Of a stretch of DNA of 64,000 nt, positions 1 through 9,944 are shown piece after piece. Position 1 is the first letter of the stretch; every line of letters begins with the position of its first letter. The position numbers and the translations under genes are program-made. The notes under the pieces were generated by a model. That model ran no database searches, was not told the origin of the DNA, and saw only the letters and a program-made list of their open reading frames with translations. This stretch comes from Piezodorus guildinii (lineage: Eukaryota > Arthropoda > Insecta > Hemiptera > Pentatomidae), in assembly GCA_023052935.1 (NCBI GenBank), contig CM041294.1, positions 99,331,616 through 99,395,615 on the forward strand. Reading direction: 5' to 3'.

Positions 1-471
1 AATTCAGAATCCTATACGATTAACAACACAAAATTAATGTTCTATTAGTTGACATAAAAAAAAAAATACAAGTTGACCTAATCAACACCATAATACATTA
101 TGTTAAGTGAGATGCCGAAAAAATAAATAAAATTAATTTTGTAAAATACAAGACATTTAATAATACCACCTAAAGTAAAGTATGTTAATATCGTGTAAAA
201 TACCTTTTTAAACAATAAGATATAGAACATAAAGATGCTAAAGGAGATTAATGTATGCCTTTCATTATATGTACTGTACAAAAAAAAATCTGGAGCTCAC
301 AACACACGACTTATACATACCTCTATTGTTAAAATCAATTTAAGAATTTTTAAATACGAACAAAATTTAAAGATGAAAAAAAATGAAAGCAAAAGGTTTA
401 AGAATTAATTACATTGATTTTCGATAGAAATATGTGTTTTATCAAATAACCTGTATTATTATTATCTTCCT
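1..471. other. AT-rich sequence, no gene seen
   Basis: This stretch is strongly AT-rich. The only open frame, on the minus strand, begins at a TTG and has low-complexity content without a recognisable domain. Nothing here can be supported as a gene or a named repeat. Confidence 0.6.
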
Positions 472-1149
472 TCCTCCTACATTCTACCTCATCATTCAGT
501 CCTACTTCTCTATAACATCCTTCAAACCACAATAGTTCCCATTCATCCTTTTTTACTCAGTCTGCTGGTGTCCCTCTAGGTAGTATCCTAGGACCCATCC
601 TCTACACAGTCTATAAAGCTGATATCCCAACTCATCCCAACACCTCCCATTCTACCTATGCTGATGACATTTGTGTGTTATAAGTCAATAACGATCCTAC
701 TTTTGCCTCTCAAACTCTTCAATCCCACATCAGAGAGCTTGAGATATGGTGTCAGAATTGGAGAATCAAAATCAATTCCAACAAATCCCACCAAATTACC
801 TTTACCCTTCGTCATAAACCTCTGACATCCTGCCCTACAGTGTCCTTTAATAATATTCCGCTTGTTCTAGTTGAACAGATCCGCTACCTAGGACTTCTAC
901 TTGACAAACGTCTAACATGGAATTCCCACAAAATACTGAAACGACAAGAAACTGCCCGTCGCTTTCGCTTACTACAAAACTAACTGGACAGACGCTTCAA
1001 CCTTCCACTTTTAAGTTCCACTTCCACTACCATTATAAGGCCTATCTGGAGTTACGGAGTTGAGCTTTGGGGCTCTACGAAACGATCAAATTCTTCTCGT
1101 ATTCAATCCTTACAATCCAAAATCCTTCGAAAAATCCTCAATGCTCCTT
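472..1149 (+). pseudogene. Jockey-like LINE fragment, family A copy 1 (5' part)
   Basis: The plus strand encodes a decayed reverse transcriptase (RT) of a Jockey-type non-LTR retrotransposon. Visible blocks are AGVPLGSILGPILYTV and, near 655-670, the catalytic YADD box followed within a few codons by an in-frame TAA. The C-terminal thumb region follows (LVEQIRYLGL-type and WSYGVELWGSTK-type segments). The 5' end is truncated inside the RT, just before block 5, close to where the copies at 10.5 and 32.05 kb also start. The element is interrupted at 1149 by an RTE-like insertion and resumes at 2741. A degenerate ATTATTATCT here versus ATTATAATCT near 3070 may be its own TSD, but that is weak. 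It is non-functional. Confidence 0.85.
1139..1149 (+). repeat. Left TSD of the RTE-like insertion
   Basis: CAATGCTCCTT here is repeated exactly at 2730-2740. The sequence belongs to the family A host element (the NAP codons of its C-terminus), so the duplication marks the insertion of the element between them. Confidence 0.9.
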
Positions 1150-2729
1150 GAAATGAAATGAAATGAAAATAGCCTTTATTTATGCACCAATATTACAATT
1201 TCAAAAGGTAACAAAACAAAATATAACAATTTCTTTTTTTTTTTTTTGCATTATAATTTATACAAAACTTTTTGCTATCTTGCATAGGCCTTCCCTTAGG
1301 AGTAATAGTCTTTAACACTTCCCTGGGTGACTAGCTCTACTGGGAAGCGGGATATCTGACCTCTAACCATTTTTCTTTCCACAAATCTCTGTCCCTAGCT
1401 GTTCTCCACCAGAGAGGTCCTGCCAGAAGCCTAAATGGATCTCTCCATCTCTTCATTTGTCGGCCTCTCATCCTTTTCCGGTCATATGGAGTCCATTCGG
1501 TGACTATTTTTGACCATCTATTGTCGATGCATTGCAGAAGATGTCTAGCCCATTTCCATTTGCCTTTTCTTATTTGCGAGAGTGTGTCTTTGAGCCCTGT
1601 TTCTTCCTTTATCTTCTTGCATCTGATTTTATCCATTTTTTTAACTTTCAAAATGCTTCTTTCGATGCCATTTTGCCACACCATGATCTTCCTCTCTTGG
1701 AATTTTGTCAATGACCATGTTTGGGAGCCATAGGTCACCACTGGAATAACACATCTATCGAAAACTAGCCTTTTTAGGTTGATACTTATGTTTCCTTTTG
1801 TTATGTACTTCAGAGACCAGAACTTGTTCCAACCAAATGCTATTCTTCTCTGGACTTCTTTTGTACCTCTGTCAGAAAAGGAAACTAACTGTCCCAAGTA
1901 AACATATTCCTCTACGTATTCCAGGGATAAGTTGTTCATTTTTATTTCTTCCTTTGAACTATTGGTCATTAGTTTCGTCTTATTGTGGTTTGGGTATAAA
2001 CCAATTTCTTCACAGGCCACTAGAAGCTGTTTTAGCATTTCTCGAAATTGTCGGGAATTGTTGGCAAAAGGTACAATGTCATCTGCAAAACGTAAGTTGC
2101 TTAAAAATCGGCCATTCACCTTTATGCCTGCATTTTTCCATCCAAGAGACCAAAAGCTCATCTCCAACACCAGAATAAACAGCAAGGGAGATAACGGATC
2201 CCCCTGCCAAACACCCTTCTCTACCCGAAAGATTTGACCCCTCTTTTCTGTCATTACATATGCTGTCATATCTTTATATAGCTCTGCGATAATTCTAACG
2301 TATTTCTCTTCGATTCCTATTATTCTTAAAGCTTTAAGAACACCCGTATGTATAACACTATCGAAAGCTTTTTTAAAATCGAGAAAACAGAAATACAGAG
2401 AGAAGTTATATTCTTTAGCTTTCTCTATCATCTGGTTTACTGTATGAATGTGGTCCACAGTTGAAAAACCTTTTCTAAAACCTGCTTGTTCTTCCTCTAT
2501 ACATTCCATGATTCTTCTGGTGAGCCGTTGTTTAATGACGCTGGTAAAAAGCTTTGCCATGGTAGAACAAAGCGAAATCGGTCGATAGTTTTCCATATCC
2601 TGTTTGTTGCCTCTTTTGTGTAATAGAATTATTTTCGCTGTTTTCCACTGTTCTAGAATTTCTTCCTTTTCAACGATTAAGTTAAATAGTTCTGTAACTT
2701 CTCTAATGAGAACTTCTCCTCCTGTTCTC
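1150..2729 (-). mobile_element. 5'-truncated RTE-like non-LTR retrotransposon
   Basis: About 1.58 kb inserted on the minus strand between two perfect 11-bp repeats. Its 3' end lies at 1150 and is a short tandem repeat (GAAAT units on the plus strand, ATTTC on the element strand) rather than poly(A). Simple-repeat tails are typical of RTE-type elements. The 5' end at 2729 cuts into the coding region upstream of the RT core, so endonuclease and any 5' UTR are missing. The remaining frame is open throughout, which argues for a fairly young insertion. Confidence 0.85.
1337..2728 (-). CDS. RTE-like reverse transcriptase, 5'-truncated ORF
   Basis: This is the RT and C-terminal part of an endonuclease-reverse transcriptase that copies its RNA at a nicked chromosomal site. 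The open frame continues through the 5' junction into flanking sequence, so no native start exists. RT blocks in order are YRPISL, EQAGFRKGFSTVDHIHTVNQ, the first catalytic Asp in FCFLDFKKAFDSV (about residue 125 of the open frame), QGDPLSPLLF, and the catalytic LRFADDI box (FADD, about residues 222-225). A C-terminal zinc-binding-poor tail ends ARDRDLWKEKW. About 460 element-derived residues remain. The apurinic endonuclease that RTE elements carry upstream is absent, so it cannot move by itself. The clade assignment comes from the QGDPLSP and FSTVDHIHT blocks. Another RTE-related clade is possible. Confidence 0.85.
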   Translation of the reverse strand, partial: RTGGEVLIREVTELFNLIVEKEEILEQWKTAKIILLHKRGNKQDMENYRPISLCSTMAKLFTSVIKQRLTRRIMECIEEEQAGFRKGFSTVDHIHTVNQMIEKAKEYNFSLYFCFLDFKKAFDSVIHTGVLKALRIIGIEEKYVRIIAELYKDMTAYVMTEKRGQIFRVEKGVWQGDPLSPLLFILVLEMSFWSLGWKNAGIKVNGRFLSNLRFADDIVPFANNSRQFREMLKQLLVACEEIGLYPNHNKTKLMTNSSKEEIKMNNLSLEYVEEYVYLGQLVSFSDRGTKEVQRRIAFGWNKFWSLKYITKGNISINLKRLVFDRCVIPVVTYGSQTWSLTKFQERKIMVWQNGIERSILKVKKMDKIRCKKIKEETGLKDTLSQIRKGKWKWARHLLQCIDNRWSKIVTEWTPYDRKRMRGRQMKRWRDPFRLLAGPLWWRTARDRDLWKEKWLEVRYPASQ

Positions 2730-2740
2730 CAATGCTCCTT
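2730..2740 (+). repeat. Right TSD of the RTE-like insertion
   Basis: CAATGCTCCTT, identical to 1139-1149. The host Jockey-like reading continues directly after it (ACTTTGTCGCAAATAAACTC, the YFVANKL segment). Confidence 0.9.
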
Positions 2741-3061
2741 ACTTTGTCGCAAATAAACTCATCCATAAAGACCTTAACATCCCATATGTTGCTGATTTGG
2801 ACCAAACCAGGTATCAATCCTTTCATGAAAAACTCCTCTCTAGTTTCAATCCTTGCTTCCTATTTTTATTCCTGACAATCCTTCCAGGCGTCTGAAAAGA
2901 AGATGACCTCGAGACCTTCTAATTTAGTTACCTAGTGGAGTGATGGCAATCGGCATTTTCTCTTCATGTTTTTTTTTTCATGTTTTTTATCATTACCCGT
3001 ATATTTACTTGTTGTATTACAAAATACAGTAGTAAATTTCAATAAAAATAATTTAAAAAAA
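2741..3061 (+). pseudogene. Family A copy 1, 3' part with 3' UTR and A-rich tail
   Basis: This continues the element starting at 472. It encodes the end of ORF2 (LIHKDLNIPYVADL-like, then a frameshifted RRLKRR-like end). It then runs through the 3' UTR with a degenerate ATGGC-AATC-GGCAT hairpin near 2943-2956, an AATAAA signal and an A-rich tail at about 3053-3060. Confidence 0.8.
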
Positions 3062-3079
3062 TATATATTATAATCTACA

Positions 3080-3775
3080 ACGATCAGTTTTTTAATCGGC
3101 TTTTCATCGCTTTACATTAACTTTTACAATATTGTTTATGAGATAATATTTTTTCTGATATCACCAGCTTTCCAACGGTATATTATACAATTATATTACT
3201 GTTCTTATGTTCAAAAACACAAAAATGACATAAAAAATATTTTTGCTCTTTTCTCCTTTTGTTGGATATAACACTCCCCGGTGTTAGAAAGATAATAAAG
3301 TCATTTCATAGAATCTAAAACATTAAAGGTACTAAAGAGAAAGACAATTTGAAATATCGACATTTAAGCCCTGTCTCACTATTTCAATGAGAATAAAAAC
3401 TACATGATATTAAAACCCATTAAATATTATACCGATTAGCGAGTTTAATCAACATCTTAAAGTTGTTTTTGAAAAAAATCGTAAAAGGGTACAAAAAACA
3501 TAGAGAAAATGGCTCTTCTGCTTTGCTGATTTTGATGCTGAAGTTGCTGAATCATCTTGGGCGTATAGTTGTCTGAAATATGGAATTTCAGTTTCATACG
3601 ACGTTTCATTTTCGCACTAGACTTCCCACACACACACATACCTTTTTACGAGTCTTGATCATTTGGACTCAGGTAACACTAAAACTTATATTCGCATTAA
3701 AAAGTGGATTTCGAATATTTCACGATCGCAATACTTTCCCTTACTATATATTTCATATATAGCTTAGTAGAAGTA
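3080..3775 (+). repeat. Interspersed repeat X, copy 1
   Basis: At least 690 bp that recurs at 7370-8060 (plus), 54640-55330 (minus), and in pieces at 24955-25130 and 26085-26225. Shared landmarks are TTAAGCCCTGTC, a CACACACACA run near 3630, TTGGACTCAGG, CACGATCGCAATACTTTCCC and a terminal palindrome TATATATTTCATATATAG near 3746-3763. No coding potential is visible. The termini were not resolved, so I leave the class open. Confidence 0.7.
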
Positions 3776-4218
3776 ACAAAATACACATATCTTTTAATTT
3801 TATGTTTGAAATATAATTAATTGTATTTGTTCTATTATAAATACAGTTGTAATATAATGTAATAATTATATGATAATGTATTTATATCATTGTTTCAGGT
3901 AAGGAGGAAAATTTAGTACTGCTGATTCATAACTGTATTGTAAGTAATGCTATAAGTAGTTATAAAAATAGTTATAAAATGTATTTGAAATAGATATAAG
4001 GAATTAAGAGGTCAGTATTTTTTCTTGTGTTAGAGCGTGTCTTTAGAAACCTTGCGTGATCTACTAGTTGAAGTGGTTCCACGATTAAAAAAAAATATTT
4101 TGACAATAATTTATGAGTTATTCGGTTTAGATATTTTACTAAACAAACAAACAAATTTATACGAGATATCGATGCATAATTTCACAGTAACTAAGGGTTT
4201 ACTGCACCTTAATAATGA
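3776..4218. other. AT-rich spacer, no gene seen
   Basis: AT-rich DNA. The small open frames on both strands overlap each other and show no domain or codon bias that would support a gene. Confidence 0.5.
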
Positions 4219-4235
4219 ATATTAAGCTCTTTTCT
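4219..4235 (+). repeat. Left TSD of SINE-A copy 1
   Basis: ATATTAAGCTCTTTTCT, exactly repeated at 4556-4572. At 17 bp it is a long and unambiguous target-site duplication. Confidence 0.95.
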
Positions 4236-4555
4236 AGCGAGCGGCGTGGTCTAGTGGATAGAGCACTAGTTTGCTGTGCTCCGGGTCCTGGGCTCGAATC
4301 CCGAATGTGTCAGAAATATTATTTATTCTGTTAATTAAGTCGGGGGGCGACCCTAGGGTATAGAGACCCTCCTGGGGCAGACCCAGCCTCTATAAAGTGG
4401 GTACCCAAATTAATTGGGGAAAAACCTGGCGGCTGAGCGTGATTAAGGCCTAATCACCTCATTGCACTGCCGTTGGCCTAGAAACAGTACGAATCTCTAT
4501 ATGTACTGAGCCCTTCATGGGTTGTAGTGGTACAGGTTTTTTTTTTTTTTTTTTT
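4236..4555 (+). mobile_element. tRNA-derived SINE (SINE-A), copy 1
   Basis: A 320-bp short interspersed element with a tRNA-like head. Box A TGGTCTAGTGG is at about 4247-4257 and box B GGGCTCGAATCCC at about 4290-4302, the spacing expected for an internal RNA polymerase III promoter. An unrelated body of about 230 bp follows (AAAGTGGGTACCCAAATTAA and AACAGTACGAATCTCTATAT segments), ending in a run of T before the right TSD. The second copy is at 48232-48554. The poly(T) end is unusual, because most SINEs end in A-rich or simple-repeat tails. The partner LINE is not evident in this window. Confidence 0.9.
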
Positions 4556-4572
4556 ATATTAAGCTCTTTTCT
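4556..4572 (+). repeat. Right TSD of SINE-A copy 1
   Basis: ATATTAAGCTCTTTTCT, a perfect match to 4219-4235. Confidence 0.95.
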
Positions 4573-4736
4573 TGGTGTCTCTTGTGCCATTAGACTATTA
4601 TTTGAGGTAAAAGCCTGGTGGTTGTGCATAGGTCATGTTCACATTACGTGCTCCTACAATAGCTGGTCAAGATACAGTACTTACAAAGCATTAAAGTTTT
4701 TTTTTTTTTTTTTTTTTAATTCATATTAATCTTCGA

Positions 4737-5005
4737 AGTCACCTGTGGTGTAGTGACTAGCATTGCAGCCTTTTATGCCCAAGGTCCTGGGATCGAACCC
4801 GATTGGTTACCCTAGATTTTTTTGAAAGGGAATAAAATATACTTGTTTTGTCGTCCTTTAGAGAGACGTATAATTGGTGGCCCGAGCTTGTGCGATGTCA
4901 GGTACTCGTTAAACATACGATCCCTTTCCTAATTATACCTGGATAAGAAAAACTTATTACTCCCACTTTAGCATCGTCAGATTAGCCTCAGTAGTATAAT
5001 GGATT
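4737..5005 (+). mobile_element. tRNA-derived SINE (SINE-B), copy 1
   Basis: A tRNA-like head with box A (TGGTGTAGTGACTAGC, about 4745-4760) and box B GGGATCGAACCC (about 4789-4800). The body contains GAGCTTGTGCGATGTCAGG and GGTACTCGTTAAA-like segments. The same body occurs at 14600-14745, 16215-16385 and 56075-56340. The ends are approximate and no clear TSD was found. Confidence 0.75.
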
Positions 5006-6175
5006 ATTGCGTGTACTATTACGAGATAATTACATCATCACCTTTCTCACAGCTATACCGGTGAAGATGGATTTATTATTGTTTCTGATGAAAATGCCTA
5101 CTTTCTTTGTGTATGTAGTAAGTGTAGCTAGGAAAAGAGAAGTATTTTCGAAGCTGAAATTAACTATTTAAAATAGCCTTATAGTAACCTAACATATAGC
5201 AAAATAGTTGTAAACGTTAACTTTTAATGGTGAATAAGTTTTTTATTTCCCAAATCCCAGATCAATTTTATTTTAAAAATTTTTAAGATATATCTTATGG
5301 GAGACTCCACGTTCATTCGTTTTTGTTCGGCATCTTTTGTACATTTGTATATACATAGGTTTTTTTTAAAATTTATTTTATTTTTTTTAAATAGCACTCT
5401 CGGCCAGGCTTGTATATTAAAGTGTATACTTACTGTACAAAAATGTTATTCTTAAGAGACATAGTCCTAGCATATAATTATTATTATAAATTATGAGAAT
5501 AAAAATTGTTCTTCATTTGATTTAATTTCATGTATTGTATGTCTACCACATTATCTTATTAAATTACTTTTATTATTCAACGAATCAAAGGGTATTTTGG
5601 AAGACAAAATGTACTTGTGAATCGTCAAACTTTCCCTTAAACCCCGTACAAAGACACCTCTTAACCCCATTTCTACACCCGAATCATATTGTTTATCTCA
5701 ATTGTACACGTGCTCAATGCCAGGTGTCAATTTCACTCGCTGACGATCACTTCCCTCACCTGGAAATGAAGGATGTCTCTTCAGTTGGTTGCCGAGAACT
5801 CTCAATGGAAATACGGAACCCGTCAAAGCATAATTAGTCTTCGTTGTGATTTTCATCACAATAGGTGAGTGTTAGAGCTTTCGGAAGGTATCCAACAACT
5901 ACGAACATCTGTACTTATAGTATAAATGTTTATCTAGATAGATGTTGACTTTAAAAGAAATTATAAACAAATGTATATTGAACTTTATACTTGGAGTCTT
6001 TAAGCTAATTTTAATGTAATGAAAACAAGAATTATTTGCGATGAATCGGATTAAATATTTAATATTACATATACAATGTGTATAGAAGATTTTTGGTCGA
6101 CTGTTACTCAAACTGAAATAGCGAAGAGTCTTGGAAAAATCAAAACTATAAACTAAACAGATCATTGAGTTTATG
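5006..6175. other. Mostly AT-rich; GC-richer patch 5630-5870
   Basis: No recognised element. An open frame covers 5535-5837 on the plus strand, and its last 200 bases are noticeably richer in GC than the surroundings. A sequence matching a splice donor (ATAG|GTGAGT) lies at about 5866-5873, but the frame stops before it and no acceptor was found. I cannot call an exon from this alone. Confidence 0.3.
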
Positions 6176-6179
6176 CTTG

Positions 6180-6260
6180 GCATTGCTCATTGCTGCTCTG
6201 ATGATATCACATTTTTGGGCCGAAACGTCGACAAAATCAAAATATTGATCACCAGTTCAT
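6180..6260 (+). repeat. Palindromic-module half with CTGATGA...GAAAC motif
   Basis: CTGATGA at 6198-6204 is followed by GGGCCGAAACGTCG around 6217-6230. The same CCGAAACGT core recurs at 7748, 15150, 24.5 kb, 44.6 kb and 59.4 kb in this window. It is probably the end of a repeat element whose other limit is unclear. Confidence 0.5.
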
Positions 6261-6689
6261 TTCCACCTACCATATACGAATTTCAGTCGTGGTCATAGAA
6301 ATCGCATCACCATCATGCGATGAATGGTAATGAATTTGATCCAATCGAATACTTTTGGTTTTTTGTCTATTTATTTATATCATAAGGTTAATGAAATAAA
6401 GAAATGAAAAAAAAAATCATAGTTCGTGGTTCATGGTTAGTAGATTTTTTTTAGACTTAGTTCTTTTTTATGATAGAGAATAAAATCATTAGTATTTTTA
6501 ACCAAAAAACTGCGAATGACTATAAAAAAAGAGAGAAAGAATGAAATATTGCCCATAAAGAAGTTAGTTTTGAAGATTTGAAAAATATGTATAGAGTTAT
6601 ATTCGGTGTAGCGCGATGAACTGTTAAAAAATAAAAATAAATAAAACGGTGATCTATATATTCTACAAAAAATATAATAGATGTAGTGA

Positions 6690-6830
6690 AGTGAGAATTT
6701 TTGACTGTGTGAGTAAGTGAGAGAAGTTCGTTCAGGGTGCATTCAAAAGAACAAACAATTAAGATATAAACTTGATAAACTGGTCCGACCTTTCGGCCTA
6801 AATTATACGCTTTCTTCAGGGCGTTTAAAA
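6690..6830 (-). repeat. CGTTTCGGC-type module, minus orientation
   Basis: TCAGGGTGCATTCAAAAGAA, then CCTTTCGGCCTAAATTATAC and CTTCTTCAGGGCG. This is homologous to the arms at 15000-15230 and 41000-41100, where the same order occurs (AGGGTGCAGTCAA, TTTCGGCCTAAATTATA, CTTCAGGGCG). Confidence 0.55.
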
Positions 6831-7369
6831 GAGAACGTCAGAACAATCATAAAATATAGTAAATCATCCAAAACTCGATTATTATTTAAGATAAAGAAAA
6901 ATCTAAAAGATTAGCAGCTATAAACAGCTATACCTTAATATAGTTATTTCGAAATAATAAACCATTGCATAATAATTAGCAGCGATTTTTTTCATTGATG
7001 TTTCTGTGCGTTTGTTATAGTTTGTTTTTAATATTGTAATATTATATTTTTGTGTAATCAGCAATGTTTTAAAAACATGCGGTAATATTTAATTTTAAGG
7101 CATTCTTTTTCTTGAGTGAGGCAATTCCTATGATCACGACTGTACTGTAGTTATGTCTAGTTGGTCAGTAAGGTATACTAAATATCTATTTTAAATTTAT
7201 AACTTTTTAGTTAAAGAAATTAGAAAATATAATATTTACTATACATAAATAAATATTATAAACAGTACAATAGAACAGAAATAAATATACAATCTAATTT
7301 CACTTTATTTTTTTATAAATCTAATGAGACCTATCATTTTCCTATACATTAGTATCCATTAATGTATAT
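6831..7369. other. AT-rich spacer, no gene seen
   Basis: AT-rich DNA with no supported open frame or repeat unit that I can place. Confidence 0.5.
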
Positions 7370-7644
7370 AGAATCCACAAAATTAAAGGTACTTTAGAGG
7401 AAGAAAATTTAAAATATCGGAATTTAAGCCCTGTCAGACTATTTCAATTAGAATGAAACCTACATCATATTAAAGTCCACCAACTTTTACATCAATATAT
7501 TGAGTTTGATCAAAATCGTTTTAGCCGTTTTTGAGAAAATCGTAAAAAGGTGCAAAAAGCATGGTATGAAGTAGCTCTTCTAGTTGGCTGATTTTGATAA
7601 AAAAAGTTTCTGTAACATTTCGGGTGTATAGTCGTCTTAAATAT

Positions 7645-7657
7645 GCAATTTCAGTTT
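7645..7657 (+). repeat. TSD pair of the 219-bp insertion (left)
   Basis: GCAATTTCAGTTT here and again at 7877-7889. The uninterrupted homologue in repeat X copy 1 has a single GGAATTTCAGTTTCATA at this place, which confirms the duplication. Confidence 0.85.
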
Positions 7658-7876
7658 GCATATTGCAATCATTCAGGCATGAGGCTTCTGATTGGAAGCA
7701 CACACTCAAAAAAAAAAAAACAAAAAAAAAACATTGTTCCTTAGCACCTGATGATGGCGTTTTAGCCGAAACGTTGTGCATTGGTTTTTAAAAATCAGTG
7801 GTGAGTGGTGAAGTAAAAATCAGCCTCCAATTTTTTTCATAGAATTTGACCTTTACCTTTAAGAATCTACACCTTA
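7658..7876 (+). mobile_element. Short retroelement-like insertion with GCCGAAACGT motif
   Basis: 219 bp between 13-bp TSDs. It contains CTGATGATGGC (7748-7758), a short loop, GCCGAAACGTTGTGCATTGG, then AATCAGCCTCCAA and a 3' end resembling the right end at 59400-59475 (AATCTACACC). The 5' side differs from other copies, as expected for a 5'-truncated retroposon. A Penelope-like origin is possible because that group carries hammerhead-like motifs, but no coding part is present to prove it. Confidence 0.55.
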
Positions 7877-8060
7877 GCAATTTCAGTTTCATAGTACTTT
7901 TCGTTTTCGCACCGGAAATACCACACACACACACACTTGGTTATTTGGACTCAGGGGACCCTATAATTTCCGTATTTTGTGAAAACTAGAATTCGAAAAT
8001 TGTCACGATCGCAATACTTTCCCTTACTATATATTTCATATATAGCTAAGTGAAAGTAAT

Positions 8061-8560
8061 AAATATACTAATGTTGTTTAAATCATGTAATAACTGAATT
8101 TTATTTCGAGGTGATCCATAAAATCATCTAACTGTTTTTATTTTCTGATGATTTCTTCGTGTTATTTTCCCCAACATTGTCGATTACATACTCATCTTAC
8201 ATTCAGAATTAAATAATATTGAAACTTTTCTCTTCTATTTCCTTCATTAGTTGTTGTAAATAATAATAATTACAATAACAGCCTTATTTATTATCGATCG
8301 TAATTAACCTTCATCAGAAGGTTGGGACTGGGGACACGCAGCTCTGTTATCACTAATGCCAATAGCTGTGATAACTCGCTGCCGTGCAAGGTCTCTCAAT
8401 CGATTTTTCCCGAATATCCTCAAATCGCCACACTCCACGATATTTCCCGACACCGCTTTACATAGGTTGGCGAGTTATTTTATACCGGGGAGTTAATTTG
8501 AGATACAGCGAGAATACATCATATGTGTCTTATATTTTATTTAAAGTGGACCGAGGCTTA
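8061..8560. other. No gene seen; moderately GC patch at 8310-8480
   Basis: The interval 8310-8480 is less AT-rich than its surroundings but has no recognisable coding or repeat signature. The rest is AT-rich. Confidence 0.4.
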
Positions 8561-8563
8561 GAT

Positions 8564-8663
8564 ATATACTGTTAAAAATCAGCCTCCAAACAATCCCAGA
8601 ATCACTGGTAGAAATATGCTGTTAAAAATCAGCCTCCAAACAATTTCAGAATTATTGAAATAA
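8564..8663 (+). repeat. Two-copy tandem repeat, 50-bp unit
   Basis: ATATACTGTTAAAAATCAGC at 8564 and ATATGCTGTTAAAAATCAGC at 8614 start two adjacent units that both contain AATCAGCCTCCAAACAAT. The AATCAGCCTCCAA block also ends the elements at 7658-7876 and 59215-59460. Confidence 0.8.
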
Positions 8664-8890
8664 ACTGAAGATTTGCATGTAGGAAAGTTAATTTATTATA
8701 TATTTCTGGTTCTTTAGGAAGTAGTAAATTAAGTTAGTACAAAAATGATTCGTTACCTATGAAAAAATAAAAAAATGATTTATAATTTCATATGCATTCC
8801 TAGCCTGGAGTTTTTCAAACAGAACACATATTAATAAATTACAGATCTTCCAGAACAGATGTCTAAGACATGTATACATATATATATATA

Positions 8891-8938
8891 AAGTTTGTGT
8901 TGTTCTTAGGTTTCAGTCAATAAGAACAACACAAACTT
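8891..8938. repeat. Perfect 18-bp inverted repeat with 12-nt loop
   Basis: AAGTTTGTGTTGTTCTTA (8891-8908) and its exact reverse complement at 8921-8938 surround a 12-base loop. AT microsatellite lies directly on both sides. Confidence 0.9.
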
Positions 8939-8939
8939 A

Positions 8940-9045
8940 AATTATCAACAGTCGAGAACTGATCAAACAATATATATATATATATTATATATATGTATAT
9001 ATATGTATATATATATGTATATATATATTTATATATATGTATAAA
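8940..9045. repeat. TA/TATG microsatellite
   Basis: About 100 bp of TATA and GTATATAT units, imperfect. Confidence 0.85.
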
Positions 9046-9944
9046 AGGTAAAGAAAAAATTAAAACAAAAATAATAAATACTAATCTGGGTCAATCCATT
9101 TATTTTGCCGCTTAAAATTTGTAATTTTTTCCGCTTATTCTGTATCTTTTTCTGAATAGAATATTTTTCCTGCTAAAACTTTTTATCATCCGTTTTAAGT
9201 TATTTTCGCGGTTGAAAGAATGCGTTGGAGTTTTTTTTTTATTATGGAAATATTGCAGATATAAAAAAAAAAAAAAAAATAAATAAAACTAACAATACTA
9301 TAATGGTATCCTTTACATTATTTGCCCTCACAAAACATTACCTAAATAGTGAAAAAAAGTTGTTTAAAAAATTCTCGAAAATTAATTTTCAAAAACGTAT
9401 CTTACAAGTTACAAGTTTATAAAGGAAAAGCGACTCGTCTTGGTTTTTTTTCCTGATATATCCTAGTAATTTTTATATGAATTTACAAACGTGATGAAAA
9501 ATCCAGTTTTTAAAGGGAAATATCTGAAAACGAACGAACGAAAAGTTATGAAACAATACAGATTAAACATCTATACCATGAGTTCCAACGATATAAATTT
9601 AAAGACTGAGACTAATAAATTGGTTCCCGAGTTATTAGGTTCACTTCGCGAGAGAGAATGGGGAATTGTGTCTATTAATTTTGAAAAGTAATGCTATAGC
9701 CTAAAGTGTAGGTATAAATAATGTATGGTTAAAATATTATCCCATTCGATGAAGGATACTACTGGATTAGCAAATTAGTCCTTTCTGTTTATTTTTATGG
9801 CAATTTTTATTTCATGAATTAATCTCCAAAGAGGATTGTTCAACCTGTTTGTAATATAGCAACTGTTGTATATCTGTTACCTCTTGTTGAAACTAGCTTA
9901 ATATTGTGTTTGCTATTGCACAGTGAATATTGAAGAAAATATCA
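9046..9944. other. AT-rich spacer, no gene seen
   Basis: Long AT-rich stretch with A and T runs. The open frames at 9225-9422 and 9491-9691 have no recognisable domain and a composition like the surrounding filler. Confidence 0.5.

Larger units (their letters stand above)
7370..8060 (+). repeat. Interspersed repeat X, copy 2, with an insertion
   Basis: Homologous to 3080-3775 from TTAAAGGTACTTTAGAGG to the terminal palindrome TATATATTTCATATATAG near 8025-8045. It is interrupted by a 219-bp insertion at 7658-7876 flanked by a perfect 13-bp repeat. Confidence 0.75.

Noticed and set aside
1500..2237. Plus-strand frames over the RTE-like element
   Set aside because: They lie antisense to a clear RT and have no recognisable content.
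4236..4320. Genuine tRNA gene
   Set aside because: Boxes A and B are present, but the sequence continues into a 230-bp repeat body with a TSD, and an acceptor stem does not close. It is a SINE.
8564..8663. CRISPR-like array
   Set aside because: Only two adjacent units without unique spacers, in a eukaryotic context.
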